A stretch of 64,000 bases of DNA from Acidobacteriota bacterium. Its GTDB lineage: Bacteria > Acidobacteriota > Aminicenantia > Aminicenantales > Saccharicenantaceae. Positions 23,727-32,937 of this stretch are shown one piece after another. A model generated the notes under the pieces. That model worked only from the letters and a program-made list of their open reading frames with translations. It had not been told where the DNA came from and ran no database searches. Each line of letters begins with the position of its first letter. The stretch's first letter is position 1. The stretch is from assembly GCA_022711665.1 (NCBI GenBank), contig JAKLEN010000001.1, forward strand, positions 124,001-188,000. Direction: 5' to 3'. The position numbers were made by a program, and so were the translations under genes.

Positions 23727-24515
23727 ATGAGCGTCAAACCGGTGTGCGTCAGGCTGCTCGTCCTAATCGGGCTCCTGCTGGTCACGGTCCTGGCCGCGTT
23801 AATTCTCCGCACCAGGGTCCGCGACGGGAACGGCGCCCCGGCCGGATCCGCCCTCAAGCGGCCGGTGCTGACCGACGAACTCGCGCCGTTCAAGGCCCGT
23901 TGGGGCGCGGCGCGCTACTCGTCGCACGACGAGGAGCTCTTCGTCCGGGATTTCTTCGCCGACCGGCGCGACGGCGTCTTCGTGGATATCGGCGCCGGCC
24001 ATTACCGCGACCGGAGCAACACCTACTTCCTGGAAAAGGAGCTCGGCTGGTCCGGCCTGGCCGTGGACCCGCTGCCGGAGCTGGCCGACGGCTGGCGCCG
24101 CCACAGGCCCCGCACGAAGTTCTTCACCGCCTTCGTCTCCGATGTCCCCGACCGCCCGGCGGCCCTCCGTGTCGGCGACAACTCCCTGTTCTCCTCGGCC
24201 GAGGCCGGATTCACGGAATCCTACACCGGCGTCAAGAAGACCCTTCAGGTCCGGACGGTCACGCTCGACGGCCTGCTCGAGGCCGAGGGCCTGACCCGGA
24301 TCGACTTCCTGTCCGTGGACGTCGAGCTCCACGAGCCGCAGGTGTTCGCGGGCTTCGACCTTGGCCGCTTCCGTCCCGGGCTCGTCTGCGTCGAGTCCCA
24401 CCCCCAGGTGCGCCAGCAGATCCTCGATTATTTCGCCAAGCGGGGTTATGCCGTCGTCGCCAGGTACCTGCGGGCGGACCCCCAGAACCTGTGGTTCGCG
24501 CCGCTTCCGGAATGA
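23727..24515 (+). CDS. FkbM-type SAM-dependent methyltransferase, membrane-anchored
   Basis: 262 residues. An N-terminal transmembrane helix (about residues 8-28) precedes a Rossmann methyltransferase: GVFVDIGAGHYRDRSNTYFLEKELGWSGLAVDP, the FkbM acidic and hydrophobic motifs, and IDFLSVDVELHEPQVFAGFD. FkbM enzymes O-methylate sugars and other small molecules; the anchor suggests work at the membrane, perhaps on glycans. The start follows GAAGGAGG. It has its own promoter. Confidence 0.87.
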   Translation: MSVKPVCVRLLVLIGLLLVTVLAALILRTRVRDGNGAPAGSALKRPVLTDELAPFKARWGAARYSSHDEELFVRDFFADRRDGVFVDIGAGHYRDRSNTYFLEKELGWSGLAVDPLPELADGWRRHRPRTKFFTAFVSDVPDRPAALRVGDNSLFSSAEAGFTESYTGVKKTLQVRTVTLDGLLEAEGLTRIDFLSVDVELHEPQVFAGFDLGRFRPGLVCVESHPQVRQQILDYFAKRGYAVVARYLRADPQNLWFAPLPE

Positions 24516-24613
24516 CCCCCGCCTGACGGGCCGGCCCGCCTCCGCCCTCCCCCGACGCGGCGCTCCGGCGCCGGAGGCATTTCCGCCGTCCGGTATAATG
24601 TAAGGTCGGAGTG

Positions 24614-25732
24614 ATGAAGCCAGCCATGCCGAAAAAGACGGCCGCGTGGATCGCGCTTGTCCTGGCCCTGCTCGCGGGCCGCTGCCGGTACGGAGTCGAG
24701 GACGGCGGATATGACCTGTCCCGGTTCCGGGACGATCCCGGGCTCGTCGCCGTCCCCGAGCCGCTGAAAGGGCTCGTCCCGACCAACGCCGAGGCCGTCC
24801 GGACGATCCGGAGCCGCGACCGCGGCGGCGACCTGCGGTTCGTCATCATCGGAGACACGGTCTCCGACGGCAACGAGACCTTCAAGGGCTTCCTCGGCGA
24901 GATCGCGACCCTCGATCCCCGGCCGGCCTTCATCGTCCACCTGGGGGACCGGGCCGTCTCGCCTGTCGTCGAATCATTCGGCGCCTACCTCAAAGCCATC
25001 CGGCACCCGCCCTGCCCCATCCTGCACGTCGACGGCAACCACGACGTCCGCGAGGAGGGCGAGCGCCTGGCCCGGGCCTTCTTCGGCGACAGGGATTACA
25101 CCCTCGACCTGGGCGACAAGCGCTTCGTGTTCATGGGCAATGCCTGGGCTCGCGGCAGGCACGGCCTCAGCCGCGAACAGCTGGACTGGCTCGAGGCCGC
25201 CCTGGCCGCGCCCGCCCCGGCCCGCAAGTTCGTCTTCGCCCACGTCCCGCCGCGGGCCCCGTTCAGGCGGATCGATCCGGGCGCGGCCTCGCTCCTCACG
25301 CCGGCCTTCGAGAACGAGCCGGAGTTCCTGGATATCCTGGCCCGCCATCACGTCGTCCTGGCCGCCTTCGGCCACCGCCATGTCCACGCCTCGCTCGTCT
25401 ACAACGGCGTCCTCATGGTCATGACTGGAGGCGGGGGCCAGAGGAATTTCCTGGACCCGAACGTCAAAGAGCCCCTGTTCACCAAGAAGCACCATTACAC
25501 GCTGGTGGACATCCCGGCCTCGGGGCCGGGCCGGCCGCTCCAGGGCGTTCTCTCCTGCATGGGGCCCGGGCACGAGACCCTGTTCATCTCGTCGTTCAGC
25601 CAGCCGGCCGAGTTGGCGGGCGGTTCTCCTCTCGCCGTGGCCCTCCGGCCCTACCCCGCATCCCAGGCCGGCCCATTCCGGCCGGGCGATCCCGCCGCGG
25701 CCGGGCTGGCCGTCTCCGGCCGCACGCCCTGA
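24614..25732 (+). CDS. Exported calcineurin-like metallophosphoesterase
   Basis: 372 residues with an N-terminal hydrophobic export segment (WIALVLALLAG). Metal motifs: VIIGDTVSDG, VHLGDRA, VDGNHDVR, FAHVPP and FGHRHVH. The usual first D-x-H is replaced by GDT, so one metal ligand is altered. A Pro/Ala-rich C-terminal tail follows the domain. The substrate is not predictable. TATAAT ends 12 bases before a GTG (24611) and 14 before the ATG (24614), so the leader is very short with only CGGAG available. Confidence 0.85.
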   Translation: MKPAMPKKTAAWIALVLALLAGRCRYGVEDGGYDLSRFRDDPGLVAVPEPLKGLVPTNAEAVRTIRSRDRGGDLRFVIIGDTVSDGNETFKGFLGEIATLDPRPAFIVHLGDRAVSPVVESFGAYLKAIRHPPCPILHVDGNHDVREEGERLARAFFGDRDYTLDLGDKRFVFMGNAWARGRHGLSREQLDWLEAALAAPAPARKFVFAHVPPRAPFRRIDPGAASLLTPAFENEPEFLDILARHHVVLAAFGHRHVHASLVYNGVLMVMTGGGGQRNFLDPNVKEPLFTKKHHYTLVDIPASGPGRPLQGVLSCMGPGHETLFISSFSQPAELAGGSPLAVALRPYPASQAGPFRPGDPAAAGLAVSGRTP

Positions 25733-25788
25733 GCGCCTTGATTCCGGCCGGCCCTTCTGACATCATGGCGGCAGGCAGCGAGGTGCCC

Positions 25789-26256
25789 ATGGCTCTCTTC
25801 GTCAGGCGGCTGAGCCCGCGCCGCCTCAAGGCCCTGCTCGGCCGCGAGGTCGGCCTGTCCGACTGGTTCACGGTCACCCAGGAGCGCATCGACGCCTTCG
25901 CCGCGGCCACCGAGGACCGCCAATGGATCCACGTCGACCCGGAGCGGGCCGGCCGCGGCCCCCTCGGCGGCACGGTCGCCCACGGCTTCCTGCTGCTCTC
26001 GCTCGTCCCCTTTTTCAATTTTTCGAACGAGGTCTTCCAGGGACGCTTCCGCCTGGCCGTCAACTACGGCCTCGACCGGGTCCGCTTCCCCGCCCCGGTC
26101 CGCGCCGGGTCGCGCGTCCGCAACAGGGCCGTCCTGAAGAGGATCGAGAAACGCGGCTTCCGCCGGGTCCTGCTGACGGTCCAGAACACCATCGAGATCG
26201 AGGGCGCGGAGAAGCCGGCCATGGTGGCGGACGTCCTGGCCCTGATCTACCTCTAG
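25789..26256 (+). CDS. MaoC-like (R)-enoyl hydratase/dehydratase
   Basis: 155 residues, a single hot-dog domain of the MaoC type. The hydratase motif is DxxxxHxDPExA here (EDRQWIHVDPERA) with the glycine-rich GGTVAHGFLLLSL. It would hydrate trans-2-enoyl-CoA to (R)-3-hydroxyacyl-CoA or act in a related acyl pathway; several NodN-like proteins look the same. The start at MALFVRR is set by GAGG seven bases upstream. No acyl-CoA partner gene is adjacent. Confidence 0.9.
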   Translation: MALFVRRLSPRRLKALLGREVGLSDWFTVTQERIDAFAAATEDRQWIHVDPERAGRGPLGGTVAHGFLLLSLVPFFNFSNEVFQGRFRLAVNYGLDRVRFPAPVRAGSRVRNRAVLKRIEKRGFRRVLLTVQNTIEIEGAEKPAMVADVLALIYL

Positions 26257-26266
26257 GGGCGGGCTG

Positions 26267-26295
26267 TTGAAGCCGGGGCGGCGCCTCCCTATAAT
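26267..26295 (+). promoter_or_regulatory. Sigma70-type promoter of the PF04008 gene
   Basis: TTGAAG (26267-26272), 17 bases, TATAAT (26290-26295); AAGGAG then precedes the ATG at 26323. Confidence 0.65.
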
Positions 26296-26322
26296 GAACC
26301 CAGTCCGACCAAGGAGCGTGCC

Positions 26323-26805
26323 ATGGACATCAAGGCCATCGCCATCGACAAGCCCGAGGACATGAACTTCATCCTCGGCCAGTCCCATTTCATCAAGACG
26401 GTCGAGGACATCCACGAGGCCATCGTCACCACCGCGCCGCAGATGAAATTCGGCCTGGCCTTCTGCGAGTCGTCGGGCCCGGCCCTCGTCCGCCATACCG
26501 GGAACGACGAGGCGCTCGTCCGGCTCGCGGTGAAGAACGCCCAGGAAATCGGCGCCGGGCACTCGTTCCTGATCTTCATGACCGGCGGCTTCCCGGTCAA
26601 CATCCTCAACGCCGTCAAGGCCGTGCCCGAGGTCTGCGGCATCTACTGCGCCACCGCCAACCCGGCCGAGATCGTCGTGGCCGAGACGGCCCAGGGTCGG
26701 GCCATCATCGGCGTCGTGGACGGCGTCCGGCCGGCGGGCGTCGAGGACGCGGAAGGGATCGCCTGGCGCAAGGGCTTCCTCCGCCGGATCGGCTACAAGC
26801 TCTGA
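26323..26805 (+). CDS. Adenosine-specific kinase family protein (PF04008/DUF355)
   Basis: 160 residues matching PF04008 along its whole length: MDIKAIAIDKPEDMNFILGQSHFIKTVEDI, LAFCESSGPALVRHTGNDE, FLIFMTGGFPVNILNAVK, CGIYCATANPAEIVVAET and GVVDG. The name comes from an archaeal structure said to bind adenosine; the catalytic role is not well established. It is common in archaea and thermophiles, so the gene may have been exchanged. It has its own promoter and sits convergent with the GntR gene. Confidence 0.9.
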   Translation: MDIKAIAIDKPEDMNFILGQSHFIKTVEDIHEAIVTTAPQMKFGLAFCESSGPALVRHTGNDEALVRLAVKNAQEIGAGHSFLIFMTGGFPVNILNAVKAVPEVCGIYCATANPAEIVVAETAQGRAIIGVVDGVRPAGVEDAEGIAWRKGFLRRIGYKL

Positions 26806-26818
26806 GCCGCGTTGCCGG

Positions 26819-27508
26819 CTACCCGGCCTTCTCGTCGATCGCCGGATAGTACAGGCGGATGAACCGCTCCTGGACCTCGAAGGACCAGTGCACGTCGCGG
26901 ACGTGGTTGGCCGCGTCCCCGCTCCGGCCCTGGCGCAGCAGGTCGACGACCGTCTGGTGCTCGCCGATCGAGGCCTCCTCCCATTCCTTGACGAAGCCGG
27001 CGACGCGCGGGAAATCGTAGAGTCGCTTCTTCAGGTTGTTGACGATCTTGACCAGGCTGTCGTTGCCGCAGAGATCGAGAAAGGTGTTGTGGAAGGCCAG
27101 GTTCTTCTCGTAATAGGCGTCGAAATCGTTCTTCTCCAGGGAGGCGGCCATGTCCCGGTTCAGGGCCTCCATGCGGTCGATGTCGGCCGGCTTCATCCTT
27201 TCGAAGGCCTTGAGCAGGGCCATGCTCTCGAGCGGGCCGATGATCTCGTAGTAATCGCGGATGTCGTGCCCGGACAGGGTGTTGACGACGATCATGCGCC
27301 GCGGCAGGATGGTGACGAAGCCCTCCATCTCGAGCTGGAGCAGGGCGTCGCGCAGGGGGGTCTTGCTGACGCCCAGCTTCTTCGATGTCTCCCCCATGTC
27401 GATGGCCGATCCGGGCAGGATCTGGCCGTGCCGCATCTGGTCGCGGAGATACTCGTAGACCTGCTCTTTGAGGGACTTGACGTTAAGGATCGGCTGACGG
27501 TCCATCAT
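26819..27508 (-). CDS. GntR family (FadR/FCD) transcriptional regulator
   Basis: 229 residues. An N-terminal winged helix typical of GntR (LKEQVYEYLRDQMRHGQILPG, then KKLGVSKTPLRDALLQLEMEGFV) and an all-helical FCD ligand domain with metal-binding His and Asp positions (LAFHNTFLDLCGN, IGEHQTVVDLLRQG, AANHVRDVH). Such regulators respond to organic acids. Two Met codons stand at the start. Its own upstream region has a TTTC..GAAA inverted repeat (CTTTC-GTTT-GAAAG, 27517-27530) that could be an autoregulatory site. The target genes are unknown. Confidence 0.93.
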   Translation of the reverse strand: MMDRQPILNVKSLKEQVYEYLRDQMRHGQILPGSAIDMGETSKKLGVSKTPLRDALLQLEMEGFVTILPRRMIVVNTLSGHDIRDYYEIIGPLESMALLKAFERMKPADIDRMEALNRDMAASLEKNDFDAYYEKNLAFHNTFLDLCGNDSLVKIVNNLKKRLYDFPRVAGFVKEWEEASIGEHQTVVDLLRQGRSGDAANHVRDVHWSFEVQERFIRLYYPAIDEKAG

Positions 27509-27809
27509 CGGGTGCCTTTCAAACGAAAGGAGTCGTTGGGATCAGAATAGCCAATCCCCCAGGCCTAGTCAAATGGTCCCGGCGCCGGCGCGGAGCGGAC
27601 TCTGGGGAGCGGAGGTCAGGATCACGGCCGAGCACTCGAGGCCGGGATTCTGAGAAATATCCTTAGATAGCGCTTTCTTCCGATATCTCCCAGAAGCGTG
27701 GCTCCGAGTTGCTCCGCCATGCTTCTGATGGTCTCTTCGATGACTCCGCTCCGCGCTGGCCCTGAGCCAAGCCGAAGAGAGGGATACTCCCGGAGATGGA
27801 AGAAGAGCC
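27509..27809. other. Intergenic region without a supported gene
   Basis: It holds the GntR promoter (below). In the remaining ~230 bases I see only a 32-codon minus-strand reading frame from an ATG at 27720 (MAEQLGATLLGDIGRKRYLRI...) without a convincing ribosome site. GC is lower than in flanking genes. It may be the remnant of a decayed gene or a dispersed sequence. Confidence 0.5.
27544..27572 (-). promoter_or_regulatory. Sigma70-type promoter of the GntR gene
   Basis: Minus strand TTGACT (27567-27572), 17 bases, TATTCT (27544-27549). Confidence 0.6.
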
Positions 27810-30692
27810 CTATTTTTTCCGCGGCGGCGAAGCCCGCGGGGCCATGATGCGGCGGGTGTACTCGGTCTCGACGTTCTCGAAGAAGGCCCCCTCGAACTGG
27901 CCCGGCCGCAGCGTCGGCAGCGTCGCCTCGATGTCGATCGGCGTATCGGGGCGGACCCGGCTGAGGTCGGCGTAGTGGCCGATGAAGGTCCGGCCCGGCG
28001 AATGCGGGTAAACGCTGTTGTAGGCCTTGAGAACCTCGACCGGGGAGCCGTTGACGGTCAGGGACACGGCCATGTCGTCCGTTCCCTCGACGATGGGCAG
28101 GTGGAGCAGGAGCCGCCAGGGCCCGAGCCAGGGGGCGCGAAGGTCGTCGTCGGTGTAGGCCACCGGCCAGCTTTTCTTCCGCTCGGCCAGCTGGGCCAGG
28201 ACGCGCTGCGGCACGGTGATCCGGGCCTTGTAGATCCCTCCCGTGAATCCGTCCGGGACCGGCCCGGCGCTCTGGGACTGTCCGAAGGCCCGTCCGGCGA
28301 AGCGCACCGTCGCCGTGACCACGCCCTGGTCGAGCTTGAAGGGGTGGACGACGCCGTTGACGGTCAGGGCCCGGACGCGGGCCCGGTCCGGCACCCGGAC
28401 GACGATCGTCATCGAAGTCCCGGGCTCGGCCACAACCCCGGTCAGGGCCAGCCGGCCGGCGGCCAGCTCGGCCGCGCCCCGGACGTTGAAGAGCACGGGC
28501 TCGGTGATCTCGGCCGGGGCCGGGAAGATCTCGTAGACGGCCGCTTCCCGCCCCCGGAGGGTCCAGGCGGCCTGGCCGCCTCTCGACCAGAAGCCCTCCG
28601 GGGAGCCGACCAGGCGGCCCTCCTCGGGGTAGAGCTCCTTGATCATCAGCTTGTCGCCCTTGGCCAGGCCGATCGCGGCGTCGAGCCCGAAGCGGGCCTC
28701 GCGGCGGCCGGGGTTGGGGTTGAAGAGGAAGACGAGGCCCCTGTCCCCGACGATGGCCGCCGTGCCGTCCACCCGGCCGGCCAGGGGCGGGCCGATGATC
28801 GGCCGCAGGGCGTGGAGGTAGCGGGCGTTCTCGTCGGTCCAGTCGAGCCATCTGCGGAACCAGGCCTTGTCCTCGTCGGACAAGGCGGCGTACTCTTCCG
28901 CGTCGCGGGCCGGGATGAAGTTTACGACGTGGTGGAAGGGGGCCGTGCCGATCGACGAGAGGAGCGAGTACCTCCAGCCGAGGGCGTCCCAGTCCCTGGG
29001 CCGGAAACGGTCGCGGCGCATGACCTGCTTCTCGTCGTTGCGCTCGGACTGGTGGGTGATGAAGCCGGGCATGATCTCGGGCGGGGTAAGCCGCTCGACG
29101 CTGTAGGTCCAGGCGGCGAAGCGCTGGCGGTCGGCCGAGACCCGGTCGGTATGGAGGTCGGGAAAGGCCTTGAAGCTCTCCGGCTGCTCGTCGGTCAGGG
29201 TCGGGTGCGGGTAGGAGCCGGCCAGCCAGGTCCAGGGCCCGAAGTTCTGGTACTGCTGGCGGCCGTCGACGACGGCCTCGAAGGACTCGCGCCGCAGGCC
29301 CTCGAGGATGCGCCGGCAGCCGAACCACTGGGCGTACTTGCCCGAGGCCTTGTCCTGCGCGATCCACCAATGGTCGAAGGAGAAGCCGGCGGCGCTGGTG
29401 GCTCTCATGAAGTTCAGGAGCTTGTCCAGCCACCAGTCCTGGAACGAGCGCAGGCCGGTGTCGGCCCCGGCTTTGGCCGCGTTCGGCCCGGCCCATGCCG
29501 TCCAGGCAGGGTCCTGGAGGAAGGGCAGCGACGGGTAGGCGTAGGCCATGAGCTTGAGGTTCTTGGAGGCGGCGTAGGCCAGCATGTCCTTGAGCCCGGC
29601 CGGGACGTCGTCGCGGCGCGGGTCCCACTCGCCCTTGCGGAGCTTCTGGCCCAGGCCGAACCAGAGGACGTTCTCCCAGCCCCAATCGTCGGCGTTGTCC
29701 TCGAGCCTGGAGAGCTCGCTGTTGGCCGGGGTGTAGAGGAGGTGGGTGACGCCGAGCTCGGCGGCCCGGTCCATGATCCGCTTGTACTCCTCGACGCCGC
29801 CGGGCGTGCCGACGTCGATCTGGTAGTCGTTCTCGCACCAGGGGATGTGGACGCGGACGCTCCGGCCGGGATAGTAGAGGAGGAAGGCACGCACGCAATC
29901 GACCAGGGCGTTCGATTCGGCGGCGTCGATCCACGGCGAGCCGGCCAGGAGCTTGGGATAATCGGCCACGAATCTCCATTCGGGCACGGCCTGGGCCGGG
30001 AAGCGCGTTCCGCTGAGCTCGACCAGGCCGAGGCAGAGGCGGTCGGAGGCGAAAGCGCCCAGGTCCCGGCTCCACTCCATGTCCGGGGCGTAGGAAACGG
30101 CGACGGTCGAGCCCTGGCGGCTCCAGGCCATGAACGGGTTCTGGAGCAGGACGAACGCGCTCCAGGCGGGCCCGGACGAGGCGTCGGCCCCGGCGAAGCG
30201 GCAGAGGACGCCGAACGAGCCGTCGCGGAGCTTCAGCTCCCCGGCGACGGGCCGGCCGAGCTCGGTGGCCAGCGGCGCGACCGCGTTGACGCGGAAAGCG
30301 CGGCTCCGGGCCGAGGTGACGACGATCTGCTTGGTCAGGAAATGCCAGGCCGGCTTGAGCTCGTAAACGATGTCGAAGGTGTAGGGATCGCGGGCGTAGC
30401 GATAGGCGATCCTGGCCGGCGTCATCTCGATCTCGGCCGGGCCGAGGCGGCCGATATCGACCGCCGTGCCGTCGATGGTGATCGAGGCCGGGTCGGCTGA
30501 AAAGGCCAGCGTCCGCCCGGAGGCGGGCGACGCGAGCGAGACGAGCCCATGGTCGTCGAACTCGGCCCGCAGGCGGCCGTTGTCGAGAGCCATCTCCGCG
30601 GCCGCCGCGGACAGGGCCGCGACGAGCAGCCAGACCGCCAGGACCGGGAAGAGGCGGAAACGGGGCGGGCGTCCGGCAGGGATCGCGGTCAT
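27810..30692 (-). CDS. Large secreted glycoside-hydrolase-like protein
   Basis: 960 residues with a signal peptide ending near SAAAAEM. An N-terminal beta-sandwich (ALDNGRLRAEFDDHGLVSL) resembles that of GH36/GH31-type enzymes. A TIM-barrel-like middle has FIXED-order features: RVHIPWCENDYQIDVGTP, GVTHLLYTPANSELS, KLMAYAYPSLPF, GFSFDHWWIAQDK and GFITHQSERND. The C-terminal part is built of beta domains. Acidic residues in GFSFDHWW are candidate nucleophile positions. I cannot place it in a numbered family; a galactosidase-like role is possible. The start at MTAIPAG is set by AAGGAGAG. It lies next to a GH127 enzyme on the same strand. Confidence 0.7.
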   Translation of the reverse strand: MTAIPAGRPPRFRLFPVLAVWLLVAALSAAAAEMALDNGRLRAEFDDHGLVSLASPASGRTLAFSADPASITIDGTAVDIGRLGPAEIEMTPARIAYRYARDPYTFDIVYELKPAWHFLTKQIVVTSARSRAFRVNAVAPLATELGRPVAGELKLRDGSFGVLCRFAGADASSGPAWSAFVLLQNPFMAWSRQGSTVAVSYAPDMEWSRDLGAFASDRLCLGLVELSGTRFPAQAVPEWRFVADYPKLLAGSPWIDAAESNALVDCVRAFLLYYPGRSVRVHIPWCENDYQIDVGTPGGVEEYKRIMDRAAELGVTHLLYTPANSELSRLEDNADDWGWENVLWFGLGQKLRKGEWDPRRDDVPAGLKDMLAYAASKNLKLMAYAYPSLPFLQDPAWTAWAGPNAAKAGADTGLRSFQDWWLDKLLNFMRATSAAGFSFDHWWIAQDKASGKYAQWFGCRRILEGLRRESFEAVVDGRQQYQNFGPWTWLAGSYPHPTLTDEQPESFKAFPDLHTDRVSADRQRFAAWTYSVERLTPPEIMPGFITHQSERNDEKQVMRRDRFRPRDWDALGWRYSLLSSIGTAPFHHVVNFIPARDAEEYAALSDEDKAWFRRWLDWTDENARYLHALRPIIGPPLAGRVDGTAAIVGDRGLVFLFNPNPGRREARFGLDAAIGLAKGDKLMIKELYPEEGRLVGSPEGFWSRGGQAAWTLRGREAAVYEIFPAPAEITEPVLFNVRGAAELAAGRLALTGVVAEPGTSMTIVVRVPDRARVRALTVNGVVHPFKLDQGVVTATVRFAGRAFGQSQSAGPVPDGFTGGIYKARITVPQRVLAQLAERKKSWPVAYTDDDLRAPWLGPWRLLLHLPIVEGTDDMAVSLTVNGSPVEVLKAYNSVYPHSPGRTFIGHYADLSRVRPDTPIDIEATLPTLRPGQFEGAFFENVETEYTRRIMAPRASPPRKK

Positions 30693-30798
30693 GGGGCTCT
30701 CCTTGAAAGGCATGGCCCGATTATAACCGAACGGAACCCGGTTTGGGGAGAGGAAGCGCGCCTGTCCCGGCCCGGCCGCGGAGCGGAGCCGGGAGCCG

Positions 30799-32880
30799 TC
30801 AGTCGACCTTCATGTCCAGGCGCTTGGGCGGCCGCACGGCGGCGGACGTGCGGGGCAGCCAAACGAGCATCTGGCCGCCGCCCCGGTTGGCCCAGGCGTA
30901 ATAGGGGATCGCCAGGAACGGGCGGGGGCTTTCCACGGTCTTCCCGGCGGCGGTCTTCGAGACGGCCGCCGCTTCGCCAGAGATGACCACGACCCCGTCG
31001 AGGAGATCCGGCCGGAAGCCGGCCGAAAGCGGCACGCCGTCGCCGAGGACCAGGTCGAACACGCGGTCGCCGTTGTCGACGCCCTCGACGGAGAAGACCA
31101 CCGGCCCGCGCTGGAGGGCGACGCGCCCGGCGTCCTCGGCCACGGCATCGGCGGCGACGACGCGGCGCACCGGCATCGGCAGGGCGAGCTCGATCGTTTC
31201 CCCGGTCTTCCACTCCCGCCGGATCCGGGCGTAGCCGTCGCTGAGGTCTAGGGCGACGGTCTGGCCGTCGACTTTCAGGACGGGCTCGCCGGCGCCGGCG
31301 TCGAGAAAGCGGTAAAGGCCAGCAGGCATGGCCTGGCCGCGGGCCCAGCCGGGGATGCGCACGGCCAGCTCGAACGGCCCCGGCCTATCGGGAGCGACGG
31401 TCATGACGACCGTGCCGTCCCAGGGATACCGGGTCTCCTGGGTCAGGACGACGGTCCGGCCCGGGAGCGCGACCCGGCCGGAGCCGGCGATAAAGAGGTT
31501 GACGAAGACGACGTCGTCCCGGGTCGCGTAGACGTAGCCCGGCAGCGAGGGCAGGAAGCGGGTCATGTTCGGCGGGCAGCAGGACACTTCGAACCAGGGG
31601 CTGCGCTGGTAGCCGCCGGCCGACTCGAGCGGGTTCTGGTAGAAGAAGCGGTCGCCGGAGAGCGAGACGCCGGAAAGCAGGCCGTTGTAGAGGACGCGCT
31701 CGAAGACGTCCATATACTTCGACTCGCCGTGGAGCAGGAACAGGCGGTAGTTCCAGAGGGCGTTGCCGATGGCGGCGCACGTCTCGGCGTAAGCCTCGGC
31801 GTTGGGCAGCTCGTAGGCATCGCCGAAGGCCTCCGAGCCGCTGCGGGCCCCGATGCCGCCGGTCAGGTACTGCTTCCGGCCGGCCACGTCCAGCCAGAGC
31901 CGGTCGATGGCGGCGACGTATCCAGGATAGCCGCCGAGGGCGGCCACATCGGCCAGGCCCGAGTACATGTACATGGCCCGGACGGCGTGGCCGACGGCCT
32001 GGTCCTGCTCGAGGACGGGCCTGTGGTTCTGCAGGTACTCGTCGGAATCGTAGAGGGCGAAAGGATCGCCCGGGGCGTGCCGCTCGCCGCCGAAATAGCG
32101 GCCGCGCTCGTCGAGGAAGAACCTGGCCAGGTCGAGATAGGCGCTGTTCCCGGTGGCGCGATAAAGCTTGGCCAGCCCGATCTCGATCTCCTGGTGGCCG
32201 GGAAAGCCGTGCCGCTGCCCCGGGCCCGTTCCGAAGGTGCGCAGGAGTAGCCCGGCGTTCTTCTCGGCGATGGCCAGGAAGGTCCGCTTGCCGGTGGCCT
32301 GGAAGTGGGCCACGGCCGCCTCGTACATGTGGCCGACGTTGTAGAGCTCGTGGCTGACCCGGAGGTTGGACCAGCGTTCGGGGCCGGCGCCGGCGGCCGG
32401 GCGGGCCGGATCGGCCGTCCGGGTCGTGTAGAGGTAGCCGTCTGGTTCCTGGGCCCGGCCGATGAGGGCGACGAGATCGTCCAGCGTCTTTTCGAGCGCC
32501 GGATCGGGGTGGAGGCGCAGGGTGTAGGCGGCCGCCTCCATGGCCTTGAAGACGTCCGAGTCGTTGAAGCGCCGGCCGATGGTCGGCCCGGTCATGAGAT
32601 GCGCGGCCTTGCGGAAGTTGTCGACCCGGCCGGTCTCCTCTATCAGCCGCAGGGCGTAGGGAACGGAAACCGTCCGGTTGGTCTCCAGGCGCGGCGCCCA
32701 GAACGCGTCCGTGAGCCGGACCTCGGTGAAGGCGACGGGACGGATGGGGTAATCCCGGTCCGGCGCGGCGGCGCCGGGGGCGGCGGACCGGCCGCGGCAG
32801 GCGGCCGACGCGAGGCCGCCGGCCAGGAGCAGGACCAGGGCCAGGACCGCCGGACGGGGGAAGCGGTCGGGTGATCTCAT
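30799..32880 (-). CDS. GH127 family beta-L-arabinofuranosidase-like protein
   Basis: 693 residues, exported, with a hydrophobic leader and Cys28 in a lipobox-like SAAC. It matches GH127 (HypBA1-like): VRLTDAFWAPRLETNR at the start of the catalytic (alpha/alpha)6 barrel, GHAVRAMYMYSG, and the zinc/nucleophile set. By alignment with HypBA1, Glu366 and Cys368 (AETC) and Cys434-Cys435 (CCPPN) are the zinc ligands and nucleophile, all present. GH127 removes terminal beta-L-arabinofuranose from plant glycoproteins or glycans. With the neighbouring secreted hydrolase it suggests plant-polysaccharide use. A TGGTATAGT extended -10 box lies upstream at 32898. Confidence 0.9.
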   Translation of the reverse strand: MRSPDRFPRPAVLALVLLLAGGLASAACRGRSAAPGAAAPDRDYPIRPVAFTEVRLTDAFWAPRLETNRTVSVPYALRLIEETGRVDNFRKAAHLMTGPTIGRRFNDSDVFKAMEAAAYTLRLHPDPALEKTLDDLVALIGRAQEPDGYLYTTRTADPARPAAGAGPERWSNLRVSHELYNVGHMYEAAVAHFQATGKRTFLAIAEKNAGLLLRTFGTGPGQRHGFPGHQEIEIGLAKLYRATGNSAYLDLARFFLDERGRYFGGERHAPGDPFALYDSDEYLQNHRPVLEQDQAVGHAVRAMYMYSGLADVAALGGYPGYVAAIDRLWLDVAGRKQYLTGGIGARSGSEAFGDAYELPNAEAYAETCAAIGNALWNYRLFLLHGESKYMDVFERVLYNGLLSGVSLSGDRFFYQNPLESAGGYQRSPWFEVSCCPPNMTRFLPSLPGYVYATRDDVVFVNLFIAGSGRVALPGRTVVLTQETRYPWDGTVVMTVAPDRPGPFELAVRIPGWARGQAMPAGLYRFLDAGAGEPVLKVDGQTVALDLSDGYARIRREWKTGETIELALPMPVRRVVAADAVAEDAGRVALQRGPVVFSVEGVDNGDRVFDLVLGDGVPLSAGFRPDLLDGVVVISGEAAAVSKTAAGKTVESPRPFLAIPYYAWANRGGGQMLVWLPRTSAAVRPPKRLDMKVD

Positions 32881-32924
32881 GGGGCCTCCGGGCTTTCACT
32901 ATACCACACGGGCGCCGAATCCAT

Positions 32925-32930
32925 TATAAT
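32925..32930 (+). promoter_or_regulatory. TATAAT -10 box seven bases before the TauE start
   Basis: TATAAT at 32925-32930 is followed by seven bases and the ATG at 32938. I find no good -35 box. The mRNA would have no leader. Confidence 0.45.
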
Positions 32931-32937
32931 CGCGGAC

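Noticed and set aside
27622-27720. 32-codon minus-strand ORF beginning MAEQLGATLLGD
   Set aside because: No ribosome site, no domain, and too short to support; kept only as a note in the intergenic entry.
27975-30500. 841-codon plus-strand frame opposite the secreted hydrolase-like gene
   Set aside because: Val/Asp/Gly/Arg-biased shadow; the minus strand has a signal peptide, ribosome site and enzyme-like sequence.
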